From: a virus
Direction: 5' to 3' (one strand)
DNA length: 64,000 nucleotides
IMG/VR virus record: IMGVR_UViG_3300010430_000027
Location: 1 to 64,000 of that record
In this document: positions 16,783-23,594 of the stretch, in pieces
Numbering within the stretch: the first letter of the stretch is position 1
How the letters are laid out: the number at the start of each line of letters is the position of its first letter
Notes under the pieces: generated by a model
The model's database searches: none
Told to the model about the DNA's origin: nothing
What the model saw: the letters and a program-made list of their open reading frames with translations, nothing else
Position numbers and translations under genes: made by a program

Positions 16783-16813
16783 GCCCAGCGGGTCATTGCC
16801 GAATATGCTGGGC
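16783..16813 (+). promoter_or_regulatory. Leader hairpin before the stomatin-like gene
   Basis: GCCCAGC (16783-16789) pairs with GCTGGGC (16807-16813) around a 17-base loop. It lies 21 bases before the start codon at 16835, with no T-tract after it. It may be a leader structure or a processing signal after the tRNA; function is inferred. Confidence 0.4.
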
Positions 16814-16834
16814 AACCAACTTGAGGAAACAAAA

Positions 16835-17200
16835 ATGAGTGAAGAAGCTAAGTTTTTTACAGTATCAGGCATGGTCGTAGTTTTAGTAGTATTTGTGTTA
16901 ATGGCGGGGATACCCCTGTGGAACGTTTGGAGGCAAGGCTTGTCAGGTGAAGCTCTGCTAGCCAAAGCCACACAGACTAGAAAGGTAATGATAGAAACAG
17001 CAAGAGCCGAAAAAGAATCGGCCCAATTGAGAGCGGACGCCATAGGTATTATGGGAGCAGCAGCCAAAGAGTTTCCTGAGTATCGACAGCAAGAATTCAT
17101 CCAGGCGTTCGGCGAAGCACTTCGAGAAGGCACAATATCACAAATTATCTATGTGCCCACCGAAGGAAACATTCCTATATTGGAAGCAGGAAAGAGATGA
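16835..17200 (+). CDS. Stomatin/prohibitin-like membrane-anchored phage protein (121 aa)
   Basis: The start is the ATG after TGAGGAAACAAAA. One N-terminal membrane helix (about residues 8-26) is followed by the typical block GIPLWNVWRQGLSGEALLAKA, a charged helical region (TARAEKESAQLRADAIG), and a C-terminal YVPTEGNIPILEA. This matches the short phage proteins annotated as membrane protease subunit or prohibitin-like. Role unknown; the family has been suggested to scaffold membrane complexes. Confidence 0.75.
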   Translation: MSEEAKFFTVSGMVVVLVVFVLMAGIPLWNVWRQGLSGEALLAKATQTRKVMIETARAEKESAQLRADAIGIMGAAAKEFPEYRQQEFIQAFGEALREGTISQIIYVPTEGNIPILEAGKR

Positions 17201-17208
17201 GGTAATAC

Positions 17209-17478
17209 ATGAGTAGAAAAAATACTGAAGTAATCACACAATTGATTCAGAGTGCAGCGGATCGAATGAGAGGCACAAGATTGACACGCAAAGAGGCAGA
17301 TTTGATAATTCTTAAAGTCAGAGAGCTTGCGTTTGTATTCGAATGTACTACGAGACATCAAAATAAAAGGAGCAATAATGGACAGTTACACGATATACAG
17401 CTGCCTAGAAATCATAGCAGGGGCGAACGGCAAGAAGGTAAAAGTGGCATTCTTGGAAGAGTTTTTAGAAGATCCTGA
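17209..17478 (+). CDS. Hypothetical protein overlapping the ligase start (89 aa)
   Basis: The ATG lies 8 bases after the preceding stop. The first 45 residues look natural (helical, RLTRKEADLIILKVRELAF). The last 34 are read from DNA that also encodes the ligase N-terminus and look like random basic sequence. Either the overlap of 101 bases is real, or the gene originally ended earlier and lost its stop. No family is recognised. Confidence 0.45.
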   Translation: MSRKNTEVITQLIQSAADRMRGTRLTRKEADLIILKVRELAFVFECTTRHQNKRSNNGQLHDIQLPRNHSRGERQEGKSGILGRVFRRS

Positions 17479-18724
17479 ATTCACCAGAGTGATTAAACTG
17501 GCTTACGACCCCTTAGTAACATTCGGGGTGTTGAATGTGGTGATTCCTCTGGAAAAAGGGGAACACAACTTCGATGAAGAGACCTATGATATCTTTGCAG
17601 CACTATCCAGTCGTAGGCTGACAGGGAACAATGCCAGGGCTATTGTGGTTGAGCATATGTGTACATTGAATGATTTGTCCCAGATTTTGATGTTCAACAT
17701 TCTCAAGAAAGATCTCAGGGCAGGATTCTCCATGCGCTCCATAAACAAAGCTGTCCCGAATACAATAAAGTATCCTGCATATCTACGCTGTAGCACTATC
17801 AAGCAAGTGCCATTGTCAAGACTGAATTGGAAGAACGGTGTATATGCACAGATGAAAGCGGATGGGATGTTCTGTAATATAACAGTAAGTGGATCAACTA
17901 CTTCATCAGGTATCACAGAGATCTCCACAAGGAACGGACAGAAATTTAACAAATATTTCAATGATAGGATCGCAGGAATGTTACTTCCCGGCTATCAGTA
18001 TCACGGTGAAATTGTTGTGTACGACTATGGATCGCTTCTTCTGCCACCTGTTCTTCTGGATAGGAAAACTGGCAACGGTCTGGTGAACAGTGTATTAAAA
18101 GGCGGAGATGCTGTATGGGACACTCGGTATGATTTCAGATTTATTCTATGGGATATGATAGAGCTGGCACATGTGGAAAATCGCTATTGTAGTGTGACTT
18201 ACGAGAACCGATTTGAAGCTTTGAAAGTGGTACTGAGTGGGTTGTGGCCCAGGATACAATGGGTTAAAGGTGAGATACTCTATTCTGAAGATGAATCTGT
18301 TGAATACTTCAATTGGGTAACGCAAGTCGGTCATGAGGGTATCATCGTGAAAGACAGACAAGCCATTTGGAAAGATGGCACATCACAACTACAAGTGAAA
18401 ATGAAAGCTGAAAAGGAATGTGAGATGATCATTACAGGTATACTTCCAGGTCTTGGCAAGTATGAGAACACCTGTGGATCTATTCAGTGTGAATCGCTCG
18501 ATGGACTTGTGGAAACAAAAGTATCTGGATTTACGGATGACACCAGAGATGCTATATGGCGTTCCAAGGAGGATTGGTTAGACTCAATAGTGACCGTAAG
18601 GTTTAATGAGGTCACTGATAATAAACAATTCAAAAACTTATACTCTTTGTTTCTGCCGAGATTTATCGAACTACGTCAAGATAAAGATATAGCAGACACA
18701 ACGGATTATATATTAAACCTCTAG
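17378..18724 (+). CDS. ATP-dependent DNA ligase
   Basis: Seals nicks after replication and recombination. The start at 17378 follows AAAAGGAGCAATA; the upstream extension is rejected. Nucleotidyltransferase motif I is KADG with Lys160 as the adenylated residue. Motif III-like YHGEIVVYD, motif IV EGIIVKD and motif V QVKMKAEKECE are in order. A C-terminal OB-type domain follows (GILPGLGKYENTCGS). Length is 448 aa, intermediate between the T7 (359) and T4 (487) ligases. Confidence 0.92.
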   Translation: MDSYTIYSCLEIIAGANGKKVKVAFLEEFLEDPEFTRVIKLAYDPLVTFGVLNVVIPLEKGEHNFDEETYDIFAALSSRRLTGNNARAIVVEHMCTLNDLSQILMFNILKKDLRAGFSMRSINKAVPNTIKYPAYLRCSTIKQVPLSRLNWKNGVYAQMKADGMFCNITVSGSTTSSGITEISTRNGQKFNKYFNDRIAGMLLPGYQYHGEIVVYDYGSLLLPPVLLDRKTGNGLVNSVLKGGDAVWDTRYDFRFILWDMIELAHVENRYCSVTYENRFEALKVVLSGLWPRIQWVKGEILYSEDESVEYFNWVTQVGHEGIIVKDRQAIWKDGTSQLQVKMKAEKECEMIITGILPGLGKYENTCGSIQCESLDGLVETKVSGFTDDTRDAIWRSKEDWLDSIVTVRFNEVTDNKQFKNLYSLFLPRFIELRQDKDIADTTDYILNL

Positions 18725-18731
18725 AGGAATT

Positions 18732-19679
18732 ATGAACGACATAAAATACGGTCGAAAGCGCTCAGGTATAAAGCGTGAACTTAAGAAGAAAATCAATGAA
18801 TGGTTGGAATCCATAGAAGATAAAGATGTCAGAAGTGTGGCCAGGAAGGGAGTCATAGTGACAGGAGGTTCTATAGCTTCCATGCTCCTGGGAGAACGAA
18901 TAAACGATTTTGATATCTACTTCAAGTATAAGAGCACCACGGAAATCGTGGCAAGATACTATGTAGAGAAGTTCAATGAATTGAACAAAGACCTAAAGTC
19001 CATTAATGCGTATAAGCCGGAAGTAAGAGCGGAAAGTATCATCAACTGTAAAGGGAAAGCAGAAAACAGAGTAATCATTTGGCTACAATCTGCGGGTGTC
19101 ATTGCAGAAAATCAAGATGAGTATAACTACTTTGAGACTTTGAGTGAAGACCAGACATTGGACTTTGCTGAGTCACTGCTGCACGATAGGACAAAAGATA
19201 GAGAATTACCTGAATACCGCCCAGTGTTTATGTCACAGAACGCTATAACACTTTCAAACAGGGTACAAATAGTAATTAGGTTTTATGGGAATCCAGCAGA
19301 GATTCATGACAACTACGATTTCGTGCATGCAACGTGCTATTGGGATCACGTAAATGAAGAATTGGTGATGCCCGCAGATGCAATGGAGAGTCTACTGAGT
19401 CGTGTGTTAATGTATCACGGCTCATTGTACCCTATCGCAAGTATCTTTAGAATGAAGAAGTTCCTGCAAAGAGGTTGGAGAATAACAGCAGGACAGCAAT
19501 TGAAAATAATGTGGCAAATAAGCGAGCTAGATCTCACAGACCGTACCATGTTGAGAGAACAGCTTACCGGTGTTGATATGGCGTATATGTATGAGTTAAT
19601 ACAAGCTATGCAAGGTATTGATCCTGAGAAAATTAATAGTACTTATATAGGTGGAATAATTGACAGAATCTTCGAATGA
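18732..19679 (+). CDS. Putative nucleotidyltransferase-fold phage protein (315 aa)
   Basis: Residues about 42-70 read VIVTGGSIASMLLGERINDFDIYFK. The GG[S] followed by DFDIYF is the metal-binding pattern of the polymerase-beta nucleotidyltransferase fold (as in CCA-adding enzymes), though the third acidic residue is not obvious. Later blocks VQIVIRFYG, YDFVHATCYWD, ESLLSRVLMYHGSLYPIASIFRMKKFLQRGW are characteristic of a phage-specific family. Substrate unknown. Ligase and nucleotidyltransferase side by side could point to nucleic-acid repair. Confidence 0.7.
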   Translation: MNDIKYGRKRSGIKRELKKKINEWLESIEDKDVRSVARKGVIVTGGSIASMLLGERINDFDIYFKYKSTTEIVARYYVEKFNELNKDLKSINAYKPEVRAESIINCKGKAENRVIIWLQSAGVIAENQDEYNYFETLSEDQTLDFAESLLHDRTKDRELPEYRPVFMSQNAITLSNRVQIVIRFYGNPAEIHDNYDFVHATCYWDHVNEELVMPADAMESLLSRVLMYHGSLYPIASIFRMKKFLQRGWRITAGQQLKIMWQISELDLTDRTMLREQLTGVDMAYMYELIQAMQGIDPEKINSTYIGGIIDRIFE

Positions 19680-19980
19680 AAACTTAGAGGGATATTATAC
19701 AGGTTCGTATTATATCAGAGCACAGATGATGCCCTCAATACGTGAGTACATAGAGAAAGGGAGGTTACCAGGTAGTTTTTTGACAGCAGTAATTTGCAAT
19801 GACTTGTCACAAGCATGTCTTCATGCTGATCAGGAGAATCTTAGAAACCTTCCCGCATTTGTGCACTACTTTTATTGGAACGCTCCCAGTCCCTGTTGGG
19901 GTTCTGCTGACAAGGTTAAAGACTGGATATCTATAAGGAGGCAAGAACTTGAAGAACACGACAGAGAAGAAAGTCACTAA
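19660..19980 (+). CDS. Conserved small phage protein (106 aa)
   Basis: Likely TTG start (19660) after GGTGGAATAA, overlapping the previous gene by 20 bases. Blocks MPSIREYIEKGRLPGSFLTAVICNDL and NAPSPCWGSADKVKDW are hallmarks of a common phage family of unknown function. The first 20 residues are less conserved, so the start is uncertain. Confidence 0.7.
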   Translation: MTESSNENLEGYYTGSYYIRAQMMPSIREYIEKGRLPGSFLTAVICNDLSQACLHADQENLRNLPAFVHYFYWNAPSPCWGSADKVKDWISIRRQELEEHDREESH

Positions 19981-20329
19981 TGTCGAATTTGTTACACATC
20001 TTATGGAATTTCATCCTAGTGGCGCATTGGTGCAAGCCTTTGTAATCGAAGCCCTGAGGTTCTATTCGAGGATGGTTGGTCAACAAGATCCGGCTAATTT
20101 CGATCCAAGTAAAGAGTATTTTGTAAATCCACATGCGTGGCGTGCTATTGGGGTTGATGTACTACAGCAAGTGGTTAATAGAACCGGCTCTACTGATGAA
20201 GATAAGGCTGCTCTGGAAATAATGAGCACCATAACTAATAGATTGAGAAAAGAATCGGCCGCAGCGGAAAAAGAAAATGCTCAAAAAGCAATTGACGAGA
20301 GGGAGAAACGTCCTAAGTATGAGCATTGA
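19949..20329 (+). CDS. Conserved small phage protein (126 aa)
   Basis: The TTG start has a strong GGAGG site 7 bases upstream, which decides it. The block VEFVTHLMEFHPSGALVQAFVIEAL is typical of a widespread phage family of unknown function that often follows the 'PGSFLTAV' type gene. The end is charged helix (KESAAAEKENAQKAIDERE). Overlaps the previous gene by 32 bases. Confidence 0.72.
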   Translation: MKNTTEKKVTNVEFVTHLMEFHPSGALVQAFVIEALRFYSRMVGQQDPANFDPSKEYFVNPHAWRAIGVDVLQQVVNRTGSTDEDKAALEIMSTITNRLRKESAAAEKENAQKAIDEREKRPKYEH

Positions 20330-20358
20330 GTATTGATAACAGTCATTGAGTATGTAAT

Positions 20359-20387
20359 TTATAAATGTAATGTAGATATGGTATAAT
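20359..20387 (+). promoter_or_regulatory. Extended -10 promoter (host sigma70 type)
   Basis: TGGTATAAT at 20379-20387 is a perfect extended -10 (TGn plus TATAAT). The -35 region at 17-bp spacing (TTATAA, 20359-20364) is weak, as is usual for extended -10 promoters. Transcription would start near 20394, just ahead of the structured RNA. Confidence 0.65.
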
Positions 20388-20393
20388 AGGTAT

Positions 20394-20570
20394 GATGGGT
20401 GCTGACGAAGGGACACTCCAGGGTTATGGGACAGATCGCCGCGAGGGCACACCTCCTGGCGTCCTCCTGTGACTTTGGAGTCGTTTCCGGAGTCGCCCGA
20501 GCCGGAGAAAAACGCCCCAGAGGCATCAAATCTGGAGCACTCTCAAGGCGCGGGTTTGCAGTGACCCCGT
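20394..20570 (+). ncRNA. Highly structured RNA candidate, about 175 nt
   Basis: The segment lies in the 357-base gap between 20330 and 20686. Nested helices are: closing GGGT-CTG (20397-20404) with CAG-ACCC (20559-20567); branch 1 ACTCCA/TGGAGT (20415/20476), ACAG/CTGT (20431/20467), CGCC/GGCG (20437/20458), GAGG/CCTC (20443/20452); branch 2 TCCGG/CCGGA (20486/20502); branch 3 CGCC-CCAGA/TCTGG-GGCG (20513/20531). It is much more GC-rich than neighbouring genes, has its own promoter, and holds no convincing frame. Class unknown. Confidence 0.65.
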
Positions 20571-20581
20571 TAAATTAACCC
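20563..20581 (+). promoter_or_regulatory. 19-bp conserved element, copy 1 (candidate phage promoter)
   Basis: GACCCCGTTAAATTAACCC occurs exactly here, at 28663-28681 and at 56474-56492, each time in a gap directly upstream of a + strand transcription unit. The core GTTA-AAT-TAAC can form a hairpin with a 4-bp stem and 3-base loop. This recalls the hairpin promoters of the N4 virion polymerase. A local GGGT (20552-20555) can also pair with its ACCC. Confidence 0.6.
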
Positions 20582-20603
20582 ATAAGGAATATAGTCACAT
20601 ATG

Positions 20604-20632
20604 TTGACACCAAGCTATTCTAGTAGGATATG
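20604..20632 (+). promoter_or_regulatory. Possible sigma70 promoter for the repeat-protein gene
   Basis: A perfect -35 TTGACA (20604-20609) is followed at 17-bp spacing by the weak -10 GATATG (20627-20632). It lies upstream of the gene at 20687. The -10 is poor, so this is tentative. Confidence 0.35.
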
Positions 20633-20674
20633 CGAATATACCTAATTGTGGGGGATAACCCACACATCTACTAG
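20620..20674 (+). promoter_or_regulatory. 5' leader hairpin of the repeat-protein gene
   Basis: CTAGTAG (20620-20626) pairs with CTACTAG (20668-20674), and inside it TGTGGG (20647-20652) pairs with CCCACA (20659-20664). The outer stem touches the AGAGGA ribosome site. It could stabilise the message or modulate translation. Confidence 0.5.
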
Positions 20675-20686
20675 AGGAATCTATAA

Positions 20687-21271
20687 ATGACTGATGAACT
20701 AAAGCAAGTATTCGTAACTCCTGATGGCGTCCAACATGACACCAAAGCTGCAGCTACTGATCACTTGCGTCGACCAAAGATTAAAGAAGCACTGATGGCT
20801 ATAACGGATAAGAACGTTGAGCTGTCTGATTGGCTGGTCGAACACAGAGAACTCGTAACGGATGCATTCAGCACCGGTACTATTCGACGCGTAACAAAAG
20901 CAGAAAAGAAGAAGCTCCATGCTGCCCTGGAAGCCATTGTGGCTGCAGACAACAAAGACTTCGCTTTTATTGCCGACAATCATGAAGCCATGGAAGAAAC
21001 TTTCCGTTGGCCCACGGTTAAGCGTATGGATGAACACGAGAAAATGCAAGCAGCTCAAACCACAATCCAGGAAGCTTCAAACAACCCGGATCTCGCTGCT
21101 TGGTCTGTAGAGAATAAGGAAGGGATACTGAAAGCTTTTGAAGCCGGTAAAGTCAAACGTACCGTATCACCGAAAGCTCAAGAAGCCCTGGCAAAGTATC
21201 GTGAAGAGCTCAAAGAGAAGAAAGCTCAAGAAGCAGCAGCAGCCGAAGCAACACCGGAAGCAGCAGCCTGA
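20687..21271 (+). CDS. Three-repeat helical protein (194 aa)
   Basis: Start after AGAGGAATCTATAA. Residues 31-69, 74-114 and 119-159 are three copies of a roughly 45-residue unit with the pattern 'xALxAIxxxNxDLxxWLxEHxExxxxAFxxGxxxR'. The C-terminus is alanine- and glutamate-rich and probably disordered. The gene has its own leader, upstream promoter candidates and downstream structured region, so it is likely expressed separately and strongly. Codon use appears more GC-balanced than its neighbours. Function unknown; a small helical scaffold or inhibitor is possible. Confidence 0.85.
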   Translation: MTDELKQVFVTPDGVQHDTKAAATDHLRRPKIKEALMAITDKNVELSDWLVEHRELVTDAFSTGTIRRVTKAEKKKLHAALEAIVAADNKDFAFIADNHEAMEETFRWPTVKRMDEHEKMQAAQTTIQEASNNPDLAAWSVENKEGILKAFEAGKVKRTVSPKAQEALAKYREELKEKKAQEAAAAEATPEAAA

Positions 21272-21616
21272 GCTAAATAACACGCTGCAATACGTGTAGG
21301 GCAAGGGTCTAAACATTACCCGTTACCGCACTGTTGTCGCTGGGTGTGCCTGTATACAGTGGCAGTCTGATTGTCGTGGGTACTCTGGTTGTTCTCGGGA
21401 GTACTCACGCAGTCTTTCTAATTTAAAAAGTAAGGCATGTGCTAATAACGCTACCGAACACGGCGTGTTTTAAATCGGATTCGATCACCGTCATGCCAGA
21501 TCACTGAATTCACCGTACCAAACACAGGGTTAGAGTTCCCTCTCAAAAACTCGTCCTCCTTGGTTGGGAGTCTATTGTGGGACTGATCTCCTTAATAAAA
21601 GCAACCCACAACACTT
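21272..21616 (+). other. Structured non-coding region with hairpins and tRNA-like element
   Basis: No gene is seen in the 396-base gap to 21667. The palindrome CTGTATACAG (21350-21359) sits inside TGCC/GGCA. An 11-bp hairpin pairs CGTGGGTACTC (21375-21385) with GAGTACTCACG (21399-21409). At 21434-21497 GGCATG pairs with CATGCC around a TTCGATC loop flanked by CGG/CCG, recalling a tRNA acceptor plus T arm, but it is only 64 nt and the stems contain mismatches. It may be the 3' part of a long structured transcript that ends at the terminator at 21617. Confidence 0.5.
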
Positions 21617-21647
21617 TCCTCCGGATTTTCTTTCGGAGGATTTTTTT
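21617..21647 (+). terminator. Rho-independent terminator
   Basis: TCCTCCG (21617-21623) pairs with CGGAGGA (21634-21640) over a 10-base loop and is followed by seven T residues. It separates the 20.3-21.6 kb unit from the small-gene operon that starts 20 bases later. Confidence 0.9.
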
Positions 21648-21667
21648 CGTAAAACAGAGGAAGAATA

Positions 21668-22000
21668 ATGTTTAATTATTTAACAGAAGAACAAGATAAC
21701 ATCTTGAAACGAGCATCGGAGACGTGGGGCACTGGTTTTCAAAAAGATATGTTACAAGAAGAGTGCGCAGAATTAGTGACTGCTGTAAGTCATTGGAAAC
21801 GGGATAGAGTGCACATAAGCGCAATATTTGAAGAAGTGGCAGACGTGTTAATTGTGTGTAGACAACTTATGTTGGATCACGCTAACAGTGGAATTGAAAT
21901 GTATTTACATAATATGATAGAGTCAAAGATGAATAGACTGGAAAAGAGAATCATATTGGGAGACGTTAACGCACCTATATTGTTGAGGGATGAGGAATGA
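21668..22000 (+). CDS. MazG-like nucleotide pyrophosphohydrolase
   Basis: Residues about 24-40 read QKDMLQEECAELVTAVSH and later FEEVADVLIVCRQL. These two acidic helices are the metal-binding EExxE and ExxD pattern of all-alpha NTP pyrophosphatases. Length (110 aa) fits a single-domain phage MazG-like enzyme. It may cleanse the nucleotide pool or lower alarmone levels. Start after AGAGGAAGAATA, directly behind a terminator. Confidence 0.8.
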   Translation: MFNYLTEEQDNILKRASETWGTGFQKDMLQEECAELVTAVSHWKRDRVHISAIFEEVADVLIVCRQLMLDHANSGIEMYLHNMIESKMNRLEKRIILGDVNAPILLRDEE

Positions 22001-22368
22001 AGAAATACGACATACAAGAAATTACGTCTGCATTTATAAGAGCGCAAGATAAAGGTAGTGTAGCTCTGGTAAATGTCTTATTGGAACTGGAGATTGAGGA
22101 ATGGTATCCAGCCGTGGATGAAATTGTGTGGAGCGAAGAGAGGAATGCGTATGTATTGTATTCTATTACCAAAAATTCAAATGACGACGTTTCGCCTATA
22201 TCTATAAGTAATACCCGTTTTGAACCAATGTTACATCTTCTGAGAAGGATAGCTGCCAATTTGGAAGCATTTCCAGATGTCGCTGCCAAGAAGTTTATTG
22301 AGACGCACTATAAGTCGATGGGGTTTCCTTTGAGATTGCACAATTTGGGAGAGAAATATGACACATAA
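21997..22368 (+). CDS. Hypothetical protein (123 aa)
   Basis: The start overlaps the MazG-like stop (ATGA). It is soluble, with the block GSVALVNVLLELEIEEWYPAV near residue 20; the DNA for GSVALVNVLL is part of an exact 29-bp repeat also found at 23378-23406. No family is recognised. It shares an operon with the MazG-like gene. Confidence 0.65.
   Translation: MKKYDIQEITSAFIRAQDKGSVALVNVLLELEIEEWYPAVDEIVWSEERNAYVLYSITKNSNDDVSPISISNTRFEPMLHLLRRIAANLEAFPDVAAKKFIETHYKSMGFPLRLHNLGEKYDT
22052..22080 (+). repeat. 29-bp direct repeat, copy 1
   Basis: This 29-bp stretch inside the 21997-22368 gene is identical to 23378-23406, 1326 bp away, and is read in the same frame (SVALVNVL) in both genes. See the matching copy. 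Confidence 0.85.
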
Positions 22369-22477
22369 TCGTTGGAAGTATGATAGTGTAAAACTTTTCA
22401 GCTGGACGGCAGTTATGATCAGCGGGGTGGTCTTTTGGGGGTTAGCTATATGGGGACTCCGTTGTGCATTCTCATGA
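22358..22477 (+). CDS. Small membrane protein (39 aa)
   Basis: The ATG overlaps the end of the previous gene and follows GGGAGAGAA. A short polar N-terminus (MTHNRWKYDSVK) is followed by one hydrophobic helix rich in V, W and L, and the protein ends RCAFS. Single-pass membrane protein, function unknown. Confidence 0.55.
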   Translation: MTHNRWKYDSVKLFSWTAVMISGVVFWGLAIWGLRCAFS

Positions 22478-22685
22478 TAAAATATACCTTCCTATATGTC
22501 CAGTGTGCAAGCTCTACCCTGTGGCGTCCAATAGGGAAGGTGGGGCTGTTTCCAGTACGTGTGGAGTGGAATGCAGTCAAATCAAAAATGCTTCTTCCAC
22601 CGACAAAGACGCCAGAACCAAGTGGTTGAAGAAGAATGCCTGTAATAAGTCATTCAATAAATTCCTATATGGGAAAGGAAGATGA
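22464..22685 (+). CDS. Small zinc-ribbon-like protein (73 aa)
   Basis: Likely GTG start after TGGGGACTCC, overlapping the previous gene by 14 bases. CPVC near residue 12 and CGVEC near residue 33 give a four-cysteine zinc-ribbon layout. The C-terminal half is basic. A competing frame over the same DNA (22435-22629) has no such motif and is rejected. Confidence 0.55.
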   Translation: MHSHDKIYLPICPVCKLYPVASNREGGAVSSTCGVECSQIKNASSTDKDARTKWLKKNACNKSFNKFLYGKGR

Positions 22686-22873
22686 CAATCTATCAAACTA
22701 ATGTTTGGATTTGTGATGGTTGCGGTCGTATTGAAACCACAACAGAAAGAGTCTCAGCTTATAGCGACCCTGTAGTTGCCTTACCTGATCAAGAATGGGA
22801 GTGGGTAAAAACACTGGATATGCGCTACGAGGAATTTGTGTGTCCCAAATGCCAGGAGGGTTATTGTGAATAA
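22682..22873 (+). CDS. Small zinc-finger-like protein (63 aa)
   Basis: ATGA overlap with the previous stop. CDGCG near residue 11 and CPKCQ near residue 54 form two CxxC knuckles. Probably a zinc-stabilised small protein. Two adjacent small zinc proteins suggest related roles or duplication. Confidence 0.65.
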   Translation: MTIYQTNVWICDGCGRIETTTERVSAYSDPVVALPDQEWEWVKTLDMRYEEFVCPKCQEGYCE

Positions 22874-23189
22874 ACACGATGAATTGATAGCGCGGTTGGA
22901 TTGGCGAGCCAATAAACTTGCTGGCCCCGGTTGGTTAATGCATAACTGTGTCGCTGATTTGCGAGATGCACAGCAACTACTCCAACTCTACGGCGATGCG
23001 CTAGAAGCGATAGCAGCAGAGTCACAAATGAAAATACCTACTGGTAATGGCTGGACATATACCTACTCCGAGATGGCAGCTAAAGCCCTAGCGGGCGAAA
23101 CGATAGAGGGAGAAACCCTGGCTGACGCCCTAACTAAAGGTATTAAAGAGGGGTGGATAGAACCACCGACAACGGTAGAGGGAGAATGA
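22866..23189 (+). CDS. Hypothetical phage protein (107 aa)
   Basis: GTG start after AGGAGGGTTATT, a strong site that decides it; it overlaps the previous stop. It is helical, with the block DELIARLDWRANKLAGPGW and repeated 'AKALAGETIEGETLADAL'. It resembles the mosaic small genes that phages exchange. Function unknown. Confidence 0.6.
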   Translation: MNKHDELIARLDWRANKLAGPGWLMHNCVADLRDAQQLLQLYGDALEAIAAESQMKIPTGNGWTYTYSEMAAKALAGETIEGETLADALTKGIKEGWIEPPTTVEGE

Positions 23190-23190
23190 T

Positions 23191-23591
23191 ATGACTGTTA
23201 ACGTAAATGGCGAGAGCCAGACACTAATAGAAGACCAGCAGAAGCGCATCGATGAGTTGGAAGCACAACAACGCACTAATGAAAGAAAGTTATTAGACGA
23301 AGGAACTGAAGTGGGATTACTCCAGGCACAGGTTAAGGAACGGGACGAACGTATTAATCAGCTTGAAACTGCATTGGAAGGTAGTGTAGCTCTGGTAAAT
23401 GTCTTACTGCACGATTAGTAGCCATAAAACAATTTCTGCAACGTGAGTTTGATAACGCCAAGGATATTGATGCGATTGATAAAGCCATCACCGCGCTACC
23501 CACAGTTGACCCACTACAGGCACAGGTTAAGGAACTGGAAAGGAAAGTCTTATGGTTGGAAAGCAACTGGGTTAACCCTACAGGAGAATGA
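23191..23591 (+). pseudogene. Frameshifted coiled-coil gene
   Basis: The first frame (23191-23418, 75 aa: MTVNVNGESQTLIEDQQKRI... ) is a coiled coil that stops soon after an exact 29-bp repeat. In a shifted frame the downstream DNA up to 23591 reads on as LVAIKQFLQREFDNAKDID... and ends LESNWVNPTGE, in good phage-protein style. Together they look like one gene broken by an insertion or a recombination event at the repeat. The 75-residue product may still be made. Confidence 0.55.
23378..23406 (+). repeat. 29-bp direct repeat, copy 2
   Basis: Identical to 22052-22080. It lies at the point where the coiled-coil gene changes frame, so it may mark a recombination junction between two genes. Confidence 0.85.
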
Positions 23592-23594
23592 ATT

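Noticed and set aside
20402-20408. CTGACGA as a hammerhead ribozyme core
   Set aside because: No correctly placed GAAA box or cleavage triplet pairs around it, and the segment fits better into the multi-branch fold.
21434-21497. Second tRNA gene
   Set aside because: Only 64 nt, T stem with mismatches at both ends and no proper D or anticodon arm; kept only as a tRNA-like element.
22435-22629. 64-codon frame overlapping the small zinc-ribbon gene
   Set aside because: It has no cysteine pattern or good ribosome site; the overlapping frame from 22464 carries a four-cysteine layout and is coupled to its neighbours.
23191-23591. Programmed frameshift in the coiled-coil gene
   Set aside because: No slippery heptamer is seen near the frame change, and the coincidence with a 29-bp repeat favours a recombination scar.
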